From Bacillota bacterium (GTDB lineage: Bacteria; Bacillota; Negativicutes; Sporomusales; Sporomusaceae), in assembly GCA_023443285.1 (NCBI GenBank), contig JAEZVB010000115.1:1-33215 (forward strand): 33,215 nt of DNA. Reading direction: 5' to 3'. Below, in pieces: positions 15,585 through 22,965 of the stretch (positions within the stretch are counted from its first letter, which is position 1; each line of letters begins with the position of its first letter). The notes under the pieces are model-generated. The model was not told where the DNA came from. It did not search any database and was given only the letters and a program-made list of their open reading frames with translations. A program made the translations under genes and the position numbers.

Positions 15585-17401
15585 AAAAAGTAGTAGTGTT
15601 AGCCCCGCTTGATCCTGTTCATGATATTGGTCTAAAAATGATTGCTCGCGGCTTAACGCAAGCTGGGCATGATATCTTTTTGCTGCCGCCAGATCTTAGT
15701 TCAGATGAAATCGTTGAAATGATTTTCAGCAAAGAAAAAGTAGATGTTCTTTTATTGAGCCGAACACTTGGTTATGGAGTAGGTGAAATCTTAGCCCGCT
15801 TTATCGATTTAAGTGATGCTGCCGGTCTTCGCAATACTGTCAAAATTGGTATCGGCGGTATGGCTATTCGCCCTGAACTAGCTGCTGAACTAGGTTTCGA
15901 TGCCGGATTTGGTCCGGGAACCACAATAGAAGAAGTAATTTGTTTTGTCGAGGAACGCGAATACAATCCTGATCCGTTCCGCAGCAAAAAAGACAAGATT
16001 GATATGACTGCAAGCTATGATTATCAATACCGGCATAGCTCGATTGGCGAAAAACTTGGACGTATTTCAGATATGATTTTTGATTGGGTAAAAAACAAGA
16101 CCTCGCCTGGGGTAAAACGAGCAAAGCTTAGGGACGAATTTTGGGATGTTGAGCGCTGGCGCAGGCGTGAAGGTAATGGTGATTTATATAACCATTATCC
16201 TCAGTTTTGCAGTGAAATTCCCCAACAGTATTATGCTACAGGTGAATTGCACCCCAAAACCCGCCGGTTTACTGTAGAAGAAGTACGGGGACTTGAGAAA
16301 TACTTAGAAGAAACCAAAAAGCGGATGTCAGTGCTAAAACTACAACACACGCGCAAAAAGCCACTGGTTTTCAACCAATATGGTACAGGCTGCCCCTTTA
16401 TGGATGTTGGTCATATCCTTGCCAGCGAAGCCTGGGGGGCAGATGGAGTGGTACATTTTGATCCTTCTTGGGGTGCGCGTACCGAAGGTTTTCTGGATGG
16501 TTTTCTGACCCACCAAGAGGACGGGACGGTAATAACACCGGCCAATCTCAATCGAATTCATGGCTCATTAGAAAACTCGACATTATGGCAAGTGCGTGCC
16601 CATCGCGGGCTTAACACTCCGGAAACAGTGGTGCTAGCCGGGAAAATCGGAGCCGATTTAACAAAAATCAATATTTGCTATGGTGCGTTAGGTGCTGGGA
16701 CTGATCCGGAACGCATGACAGTTGACGGTTATCATTCCATCCTGTTTGCCAAAAAATATAATATGCCGTTTGACGTGGTAACCAATGAAGAATTAGCAGG
16801 TGTTCCTGCCTACAAAGCCTTTGCCGGGATGCTCGTTGTCAGCGATTTGGCTGTCCGCCTAGGGGCTCGTCCCATTTTACAGCCGCTTTTTGCCTATTCA
16901 CCGGAAGTAATGATCCATGAATATATGGAAGATAATTATATTGATTTTAATGCTGGCAAAATTTTCGCACTGCGCCAGATCATCAATGCTCCTATTTGGC
17001 CAGGCGCACCTATTGGTTTTTTGACCCATACTGAAGACCGTGTTCAATCTGCCACAACTACTGCACTGCATGCTTGTTTGGCTATGGCTCTTGAAGTAGA
17101 CGCCATTTCGATTGCTTCCACTGACGAAGCTTATTCTGGTGGCCCTATTTCAGTTCCAGCCAAGATTGACACACTGCGAGCAGTACAAGACAGTTTTCGT
17201 TTCTTTGGCAAAGCGGGTATTCAGCCTACTGATCAGGCTGGCAAATACGCGGAGCAAATCACAGTAGGAATTGAACAAGTTCTTGATAACATCCTAAAAA
17301 CCGGTGATTTTGTTACCGCAATTCACTCGGGTGTTCTTGGCAGCCGTGAGGAAGGTGCCTATCCTGGGCGTATCGGCAAAGATACGGTTACGAATATATA
17401 A
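15581..17401 (+). CDS. B12-binding mutase-like protein: Rossmann domain fused to TIM-barrel
   Basis: In this 606-residue protein, residues 1-125 fit a cobalamin-binding domain: DPVHDIG (11-17) supplies the His-x-x-Gly pair (H14, G17), SRTL follows at 60-63, and GG at 92-93. Those spacings match the DxHxxG-SxL-GG pattern, but the Asp that normally sits two before His is replaced by Pro12, with Asp11 one place further. A linker (130-260) leads to a barrel-like region with features of glutamate-mutase epsilon and ornithine/lysine aminomutases (FNQYGTGCPFMD, GLNTPETVVLAG, EDRVQSATTTALHACLAMAL). A fused layout differs from GlmS/GlmE. Its substrate is unknown. An adenosylcobalamin isomerase is my best call; a methyl-transfer or non-catalytic role is possible. 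Confidence 0.72.
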   Translation: MKKVVVLAPLDPVHDIGLKMIARGLTQAGHDIFLLPPDLSSDEIVEMIFSKEKVDVLLLSRTLGYGVGEILARFIDLSDAAGLRNTVKIGIGGMAIRPELAAELGFDAGFGPGTTIEEVICFVEEREYNPDPFRSKKDKIDMTASYDYQYRHSSIGEKLGRISDMIFDWVKNKTSPGVKRAKLRDEFWDVERWRRREGNGDLYNHYPQFCSEIPQQYYATGELHPKTRRFTVEEVRGLEKYLEETKKRMSVLKLQHTRKKPLVFNQYGTGCPFMDVGHILASEAWGADGVVHFDPSWGARTEGFLDGFLTHQEDGTVITPANLNRIHGSLENSTLWQVRAHRGLNTPETVVLAGKIGADLTKINICYGALGAGTDPERMTVDGYHSILFAKKYNMPFDVVTNEELAGVPAYKAFAGMLVVSDLAVRLGARPILQPLFAYSPEVMIHEYMEDNYIDFNAGKIFALRQIINAPIWPGAPIGFLTHTEDRVQSATTTALHACLAMALEVDAISIASTDEAYSGGPISVPAKIDTLRAVQDSFRFFGKAGIQPTDQAGKYAEQITVGIEQVLDNILKTGDFVTAIHSGVLGSREEGAYPGRIGKDTVTNI

Positions 17402-17405
17402 TACG

Positions 17406-17446
17406 AAAAAAACGCTTGCAGAAGATCTTCTAGCAGGCGTTTTTTG
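17406..17446 (+). terminator. Terminator after the B12 enzyme gene
   Basis: AAAAAACGCTTGC pairs with GCAGGCGTTTTTT, extended by a palindromic AGAAGATCTTCT between the arms. The T-run follows on the plus strand. It separates the mutase genes from the small ORF and permease, at least in part. Confidence 0.85.
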
Positions 17447-17492
17447 AGTAATTATCCCTCAAATCGGCAAAACTAATAGTGGAGGTGATGGT

Positions 17493-17642
17493 GTGGAAAC
17501 GTTTGACAAGATTCATGAGCTATGTGTCGATAAGACCAGTTGCAAGCAAGAAAAATCATTGCAAGACAAGTATGACAAGGAGAGAGCTCCAAATAATAAT
17601 CCAGATACCGAACACTTATATGCTAATCAGCAAAAAAAATAA
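17493..17642 (+). CDS. Small hydrophilic protein (49 aa), unknown
   Basis: A GTG at 17493 sits 5 bases after a near-perfect GGAGGTG (17481-17487). The 49-residue product starts METFDKIHELCVDKTSCKQE (GTG read as Met) and ends with a Pro/Asn-rich tail (APNNNPDTEHLYANQQKK). It has two Cys and strong charge. A competing frame (17479-17661) has a poorer composition and no placed ribosome binding site. It sits between the B12 enzyme terminator and the permease. No family is recognised. Confidence 0.55.
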   Translation: METFDKIHELCVDKTSCKQEKSLQDKYDKERAPNNNPDTEHLYANQQKK

Positions 17643-17712
17643 TCTTCAGCAAAAATCGTAGTAGAGCGCTGTTGTATAGAACGAGAACAGTTTCAGGAGG
17701 AGGACTTAAATC

Positions 17713-19092
17713 TTGGTAACATTGACTGCAGCTCATTGGTTGTTTCTATTTTGGGTATTTGTTGTAATTGTTGTTATGGCACTACGTAAAGATCCGCTTA
17801 TTCCTTGCATTTTAGGATTGTTAACAGTGGGATGGGTGGTTAAGCAATCTGTGGTGGGGGCTGTTTCTACAATATTTAATGCCCTTATTGTCGCAGGTAA
17901 TGAATTTTGGGGAATTATCGTAGTCATTTCGCTGATTGTTGCTTTATCTAAACTGTTAAGCGACACCGGGGCTGATTATCTTGTAATGAGTCCTGCTGCT
18001 AAATTAATGGTTAATGCTGATGTTGCCTTTTGGGTTTTGGGTTTTTCTATGCTGCTTGCTTCCTGGTTTTTTTGGCCGTCGCCGGCTGTCGCTTTGATTG
18101 GTGCAATTATGGTTCCCGTCGCCGTTAGAGCTGGACTTCCGGTAATGGGGGCAGCGGTCGCCATGAATTTATTCGGACATGGAATTGGATTATCAACAGA
18201 CTATGTAATTCAAGGCGCACCTACCATTACTGCCAAAGCTGCAGGTTTTGCCGATCCCAGCCCAATCATATCGGCGAGTATCCCCCTAGCTATTACGATG
18301 GGTCTAGTGTCAACGGTTACCGCCTATATCTTGATAAAAAAGGATATGAGAGCCAATCCAGAGGCTTTAAAAAATGAACAGAATGCATTTCGCGCTAAGG
18401 AAGTACACAGGGAGGTCAATACTGTTTCCTATATTCTTGCATGGATAACACCTCTAGCCTTTGCTGCGGATGTAGCAGCTATGTGGATATTAAAACTCAA
18501 AGGCGGCGATGCGACAGCGCTGCTGGGAGCTACGGCACTACTCATCCTGGCGTTTGGCACAATGTTAAAGGAGGGATGGGAAGGATTAGAAAAGATCACG
18601 GAATACATTAGAGATGGTTTTATGTTTGGCATCAAGATTTTCGCACCAGTAATTATCATAGGGGGCTTCTTTTTTCTGGGTAAGGGGGATTTAGCCAAAG
18701 CGATACTAGACGTGAAAACAGCCACAGGCTTTCTTGAGGACTTTGGCATTTATCTGTCGCAAGCAATACCCTTAAACAAAGCCTTTGTAGCGATTGTCAG
18801 TTTAGCTACAGGTATCATAGTCGGCTTAGATGGATCAGGCTTTTCTCCCTTGCCACTTGTCGGGAGCGTGGCGGCTACCTTTGGCTCAGCCATGCCATAT
18901 GACACAGCCACCTTGGCGGCATTAGGACAAATTGCCGGGGTATGGACAGGTGGAGGAACCATCATTCCCTGGGGACTTATTCCGGTAGCAGCAATAACTG
19001 GCGTTAATCCGATTGAATTAGCCAGAAGGAATTTTGTACCGGTTGTTTTAGGTTTTATTGCAACAACCATTGTGGCCATTCTTTTAATGTAG
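17713..19092 (+). CDS. Multi-helix permease of the B12 locus (GntP/ion-transporter type)
   Basis: The 459-residue membrane protein has about 12 hydrophobic segments, a charged middle loop (IKKDMRANPEALKNEQNAFRAKEVHREV), and Gly/Ser/Thr/Asn-rich re-entrant stretches (NLFGHGIGLSTDYVIQGAP and DGSGFSPLPLVGS) near the centre of each half. That layout resembles GntP-like or other ion-transporter superfamily carriers, which import organic anions with H+ or Na+. TTG at 17713 follows AGGAGGAGGA (17695-17704). Placement at the end of the locus suggests it imports the pathway substrate. The exact family is uncertain. Confidence 0.75.
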   Translation: MVTLTAAHWLFLFWVFVVIVVMALRKDPLIPCILGLLTVGWVVKQSVVGAVSTIFNALIVAGNEFWGIIVVISLIVALSKLLSDTGADYLVMSPAAKLMVNADVAFWVLGFSMLLASWFFWPSPAVALIGAIMVPVAVRAGLPVMGAAVAMNLFGHGIGLSTDYVIQGAPTITAKAAGFADPSPIISASIPLAITMGLVSTVTAYILIKKDMRANPEALKNEQNAFRAKEVHREVNTVSYILAWITPLAFAADVAAMWILKLKGGDATALLGATALLILAFGTMLKEGWEGLEKITEYIRDGFMFGIKIFAPVIIIGGFFFLGKGDLAKAILDVKTATGFLEDFGIYLSQAIPLNKAFVAIVSLATGIIVGLDGSGFSPLPLVGSVAATFGSAMPYDTATLAALGQIAGVWTGGGTIIPWGLIPVAAITGVNPIELARRNFVPVVLGFIATTIVAILLM

Positions 19093-19173
19093 CCTATATT
19101 TGTTCAAGACCCAAACCATGTATAAGTATAATACATTTAGCTCTGCGTTAGAATAGCAAAAAATTTATTGTTT

Positions 19174-19224
19174 AACAAAAAAGCACTATTTGTCTATGCT
19201 TTAGGCAAATAGTGCTTTTTTGTT
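19174..19224. terminator. Bidirectional terminator
   Basis: A perfect 19-base-pair stem (19174-19192 with 19206-19224) has an A-rich left arm and a T-rich right arm. It lies between the plus-strand permease and the convergent minus-strand gene at 19269-19604, and can serve both. Confidence 0.9.
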
Positions 19225-19268
19225 AAGCTGTGTAATTAAAAATGCAGAGAACATAACTCTACTTTCTC

Positions 19269-19604
19269 CTATCGTATGTTGTGGGAAGCATTTACAACAG
19301 CTACTGTTTCAGCGAGTTTAGCGGGAAATAACGGTACGATTGTTGCATACCCACGGTGTTTTAAGCGAATTGACAGATCCCTACCTCCATTTAGAAAACG
19401 GTTGGCGGTAAGAACAACATTACCTTTTTCGGCTGTGAGGCACTGAGCTGCTTCATAATTCACTAACTGCTTGCCACGCTGAACCTTAAAACCATTTTTC
19501 TCCAGGAAACTTTGATATTCATCCAATTCATTTTTAATAGAGTCACAGAGAATGGAATTATTCTTTCCATATAAAAAATCCAATACACTTTCTAAAATAG
19601 ACAT
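19269..19604 (-). CDS. Hypothetical protein (111 aa)
   Basis: An ordinary-looking 111-residue product with a hydrophobic, acidic N-terminus (MSILESVLDFLYGKNN), a helical Glu-rich middle and a basic, beta-like C-terminal half (KGNVVLTANRFLNGGRDLSIRL). GGAGTG precedes the ATG on the minus strand. It is convergent with the permease and shares the terminator between them, with the LysR gene divergent on the other side. I do not recognise the family. Confidence 0.65.
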   Translation of the reverse strand: MSILESVLDFLYGKNNSILCDSIKNELDEYQSFLEKNGFKVQRGKQLVNYEAAQCLTAEKGNVVLTANRFLNGGRDLSIRLKHRGYATIVPLFPAKLAETVAVVNASHNIR

Positions 19605-19824
19605 AATATATCACTCCTATTTAATATAGACGCGGCCGGAAACTCGGTTTAGCATCTTTTTCCTGTTACCAGTATAACCTTAATTATACTATAAGTAAAA
19701 TAGATTATAATGATATTTACTATACATGAAATAGATAGTAGAATGTAAATTAAATAGTAAGTTTGAGTTTATATTCTGGGCTACTATAAAGCTATACGTA
19801 TTAAAGTTTACGAGGAGATTATAT

Positions 19825-20733
19825 ATGGAAATACTTCATCTTCAGTATTTTATTGCAGTCGCTCGTCACAAGAGCTTCAGCAAAGCAGCTGCGGCATCTC
19901 ATGTCTCGCAATCAGTTATAAGTAAATTGGTAAAAGATTTAGAACAAGAACTAGGTGTTACTTTGTTGCAACGTAATCCCAAGAAAGTAACATTGACAGA
20001 TGCTGGATCAATCTTTCTCATAGAAGCTGACAAGGTGGTTACTCTTTTCAATAATCTAACCAATAGTTTTGGGGATAAATGTAGACTGCCTAAGGGGAAA
20101 GTCAGTATTGGTTTGCCGCTAATGACTGAGGCAGTAGCTTCTGCGCAGTTACTGGGCGAGTTTCGGAAAAAATACCCGGAAATTGAAACAGAGTTGACTG
20201 AATATGGCTCAAAGAAGATAGAGCTTGCTATTCATGATGGTCTTCTTGATATTGGCATTATCTGCCGCCTGCCAAGTAATCCCGAAATATACGATTCCTT
20301 CCCTTTTTCTCAAGAGCCGCTTAAAGTAGTGGTTCATCCCAGTCATGCCCTGGCTCAACGCAAAGAGGTTAGTATTTCTGCGTTAGCCCAGGAATCATTT
20401 ATTCTATCGAGTAGTGATTTTAGTTTGCATGATGAGATTATCAAAAAGTGTAACCACGCTGGTTTTCACCCCAGAATTGTTCTGGAAACAGCGCAGCGGG
20501 AGCTTATGGTTCAAACCGTAGCTGTCAATCTGGGCATAGCCTTGATACCCCAAAATATCTGTGAAAGATTAAGTCAAGAGCTTGTCCGGTCAATTCCCCT
20601 GGTAAATCCTGAAATTGTTCATAGTATGTCTGTCATTTGGAAAAAAGGTCGCTCGCTCTCCTATCCGGCCAAACTATTTTTGGAGTTTGCCCAAACGTAT
20701 TTACTGGCTGGACAGTCAAAGTTTCATTCATAA
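19825..20733 (+). CDS. LysR-family transcriptional regulator
   Basis: The 302-residue protein has the N-terminal winged helix-turn-helix of LysR proteins (LQYFIAVARHKSFSKAAAASHVSQSVISKLVKDLE, residues 5-39) with an ELGVTLLQR wing. From about residue 88 a periplasmic-binding-like effector domain follows (GKVSIGLPLMTEA, LDIGIICRLP, AVNLGIALIPQNI). GAGGAG precedes the ATG. Such proteins bind a small molecule and control nearby operons. The B12 locus 700 bases upstream on the same strand is a candidate target, and so is the divergent 111-residue gene. AT-rich DNA at 19680-19800 probably holds its own promoter. Confidence 0.92.
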   Translation: MEILHLQYFIAVARHKSFSKAAAASHVSQSVISKLVKDLEQELGVTLLQRNPKKVTLTDAGSIFLIEADKVVTLFNNLTNSFGDKCRLPKGKVSIGLPLMTEAVASAQLLGEFRKKYPEIETELTEYGSKKIELAIHDGLLDIGIICRLPSNPEIYDSFPFSQEPLKVVVHPSHALAQRKEVSISALAQESFILSSSDFSLHDEIIKKCNHAGFHPRIVLETAQRELMVQTVAVNLGIALIPQNICERLSQELVRSIPLVNPEIVHSMSVIWKKGRSLSYPAKLFLEFAQTYLLAGQSKFHS

Positions 20734-20837
20734 TATACTTGCTCTTGCGCCGGAAGGTATATCTTGAGGCAATGTTGAATGAAAACATATAAAAAGCCAT
20801 GCAGGAATAATCAAAATAAATGTCGGGAGGGAATAAA

Positions 20838-21281
20838 ATGGTAGCAGTACGTAAGATTCTTGTACCAGTAGATGGTTCACCCAATTCACTCAGGGCCTTA
20901 GACTATGCCGGCTACTTCGCTGAGTGTTGCGGTGCTTCAATTGATTTGCTGTATGTGGTTAATATAGCTTCGACAGTGGCTGCTTTCAGCGACCCGAGCG
21001 GCGGAGTATGTGTACCAGAGGGTGTACTTGACGATTTCAAAGAATTAGGTCAAGCTACAGTGAACAAAGCATTAACGAGGTTGCCTTCAGGCATTGTGGC
21101 TCAGGGGTTGGTTGAAGTCGGCGTACCGACAGAGGTAATTGTTTCTGTTTCTATTGAGCAAGGATATGATCTGGTGGTTATTGGCAGTCGGGGATTAGGT
21201 TCCATAGCACAGCTAGTCCTTGGCAGTGTAAGCAGCTATGTATTGCAACGTGCGCGCTGCCCGGTTATGATAATACGCTAA
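20838..21281 (+). CDS. Universal stress protein (UspA family)
   Basis: The 147-residue single-domain protein starts MVAVRKILVPVDGSPNSLRA and ends with GSRGLGSIAQLVLGSVSSYVLQRARCPVMII. The Gly-x2-Gly-x9-Gly-Ser pattern of ATP-binding Usp proteins is intact, so nucleotide binding is likely. The ATG at 20838 follows GGGAGGG (20825-20831). An in-frame GTG-type start further upstream at 20820 lies before that site and is unlikely. Its stress or growth-arrest role is known for the family only. It follows the LysR gene on the same strand without overlap. Confidence 0.93.
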   Translation: MVAVRKILVPVDGSPNSLRALDYAGYFAECCGASIDLLYVVNIASTVAAFSDPSGGVCVPEGVLDDFKELGQATVNKALTRLPSGIVAQGLVEVGVPTEVIVSVSIEQGYDLVVIGSRGLGSIAQLVLGSVSSYVLQRARCPVMIIR

Positions 21282-21384
21282 AGAATATAAACTAAGTGTA
21301 AATGTTTCAATTGATCGAGTAATAGAAATAACAAAAAGGATAGTTGTCTTTGTTGGGTAGCATACTAAATTGAGGTGATTTAGA

Positions 21385-22221
21385 ATGCTACGACTAGTAA
21401 CTTCACTATTGTTAACTATGCTCTCCCTTACTTTCGTTGCCTGTGGTAGTATAAACGTTCCACAACCGAAACCAGAAACAGTGACACCGCCTGCCGCTAA
21501 TCATTCACAACCGCCGCCTGACTTGGCGGGACAGCTTCAACGCAGTCTGTCGCAATTTGACGGCAAAACGGGTTTGTACACAAAGAATTTAAAAACAGGT
21601 TCAACTTTTGGGTATAATCAGGATACCATCTTTCCCACCGCGTCAACTCATAAAATGGTAGTAGCGCTTGCCATTTATAAATATTTATACCAAGATGCTA
21701 CCACCGATGAAAAAAGGCGATACGACAATAACATTAAGCAGATGATTGTAATCAGTGACAATCCGGCTTTTTATCGCTTATTAGATGATATTGAACAAAA
21801 AAAACCAGATGCGCTTACCCGCGTATTGGCAGATCTTAAACTTGTTCATACTAGAATTCATAGCCGAGATGCGTTTTTAAAATACGGCTATCACAGTGTA
21901 ACTACCCCGTACGAAATGGCCGTGGTTATTGAAACAATATATAATGAGACCTATCTGGGAAAAGAATTTTCTGCACTATTGAAAGAAGAACTTGGGACAA
22001 CTATTTTCAATGAAGAAATTCCGCGATATATGAAAAAAGTTAAAGTGCTCCATAAAGTTGGTGAACTCCCGGGAGTGCAATGTGACGTAGGTATTGTTGA
22101 CGACGGACGTGATCTGATACTAATTAGTGCTTACACAACTACTCGACGTACTGCTTCATATTCCAGCAATTTCATTGCCAATGCTTCAGCCAGAGCGTAC
22201 AATCTGTTACGTACAAAATAA
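21385..22221 (+). CDS. Class A beta-lactamase-like serine hydrolase lipoprotein
   Basis: The 278-residue product has a signal peptide ending in a lipobox-like FVAC (Cys20), a Pro-rich spacer (PKPETVTPPAANHSQPPP) and a penicillin-recognising fold. The catalytic motifs are STHK (87-90), SDN (124-126) and KVG in the HKVGELPG region in place of the usual KTG. These enzymes act on beta-lactams or peptidoglycan-type peptides at the cell envelope; which one applies is not decidable here. A clear Glu166-equivalent motif was not seen. GAGGTGAT precedes the ATG, and a terminator follows. Confidence 0.85.
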   Translation: MLRLVTSLLLTMLSLTFVACGSINVPQPKPETVTPPAANHSQPPPDLAGQLQRSLSQFDGKTGLYTKNLKTGSTFGYNQDTIFPTASTHKMVVALAIYKYLYQDATTDEKRRYDNNIKQMIVISDNPAFYRLLDDIEQKKPDALTRVLADLKLVHTRIHSRDAFLKYGYHSVTTPYEMAVVIETIYNETYLGKEFSALLKEELGTTIFNEEIPRYMKKVKVLHKVGELPGVQCDVGIVDDGRDLILISAYTTTRRTASYSSNFIANASARAYNLLRTK

Positions 22222-22236
22222 TGTGTAGTGTCCTAA

Positions 22237-22275
22237 GATTCGCCTAGACCAATATTGGTTTTGGCGAATTTTTTA
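22237..22275 (+). terminator. Terminator after the serine hydrolase gene
   Basis: GATTCGCC pairs with GGCGAATT across a loop that itself contains CCAATATTGG, and a run of six T follows. The sequence up to 22445 has no gene I support. Confidence 0.8.
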
Positions 22276-22445
22276 CAACAAGAGTAGTTAGCCAATGATC
22301 TCAAAGTGGTGAACGAGCTGGAATATAGCATAGGTAGACAAAATGTAAATAGTTTGGTAAAATAATTGGAATATACTGTTGTAGATTATTATTGCAATTT
22401 GATAACTTTTGTCTGAAATATTCTAAATAGAGAAGGTGCAGCGAA

Positions 22446-22502
22446 GTGTCAGAAGTTTTATACAGCATGAATAATGACAAGATTGAGAAGGAGGCTGTGT
22501 AA
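22446..22502 (+). CDS. Leader ORF overlapping cheW (18 aa)
   Basis: A GTG at 22446 after GAAGGTG (22432-22438) opens an 18-residue frame ending NNDKIEKEAV. Its TAA shares an A with the cheW ATG (TAATG), suggesting translational coupling. The tail resembles that of the 39-residue ORF at 559-678, which overlaps the cheW relic in the same way. A free peptide is not certain. Confidence 0.4.
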   Translation: MSEVLYSMNNDKIEKEAV

Positions 22503-22945
22503 TGGCAGAAGAACAAATGGTATTGTTTCGCCTAGGAACAGAGGAGTATGGAATTCCAATCTCGCAGGCAAAAGAAATCATCCACTACAAAGGCGCAACT
22601 CGTTTGCCGCAAACTCCGGACTCTATGGAAGGTATTATAAATTTACGCGGTGTAGTTATTCCGGTGATTGAATTGGCAAAACGATTTGGGATAGCTACAC
22701 GTGGAGGAGCAGACAAGAGAGCTATCATCATCGAAACTGATGGGCAAGAAATTGGTGTTGTTGTCGATGAAGTGACAGAAGTAATCCGACTGCAAGATAC
22801 TGCTATTGAATCTGCGCCGGCTATGGCAACTACTAACGATTATGTTAGGGGTATTGGAAAAGCTGGTGACAGATTGCTGATATTGCTGGATGTGGAAAAG
22901 CTCTTTGGAATCACTGAAATGGAAGAATTAAAAAGGGTAGTGTAA
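22502..22945 (+). CDS. cheW: CheW chemotaxis coupling protein
   Basis: The 147-residue protein has the CheW fold: VLFRLGTEEYGIPISQAKEI near residue 6, GIINLRGVVIPVIELAKRFGI in the middle, IGVVVDEVTEVIRL and DRLLILLDVEKLF at the end. CheW links chemoreceptors to the CheA kinase at the membrane. AGAAGGAGG precedes the ATG. A chemoreceptor follows 20 bases later, so the two probably form one operon, but CheA is not in this window. A decayed second copy of its start lies at 649-698. Confidence 0.94.
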   Translation: MAEEQMVLFRLGTEEYGIPISQAKEIIHYKGATRLPQTPDSMEGIINLRGVVIPVIELAKRFGIATRGGADKRAIIIETDGQEIGVVVDEVTEVIRLQDTAIESAPAMATTNDYVRGIGKAGDRLLILLDVEKLFGITEMEELKRVV

Positions 22946-22965
22946 TTTTAAAAGGGGAAATTTAT

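Noticed and set aside
20719..20790. Inverted repeat TTTCATTCA/TGAATGAAA between the LysR and UspA genes
   Set aside because: The short arms are about 45 bases apart without a T-run; too weak to call a terminator.
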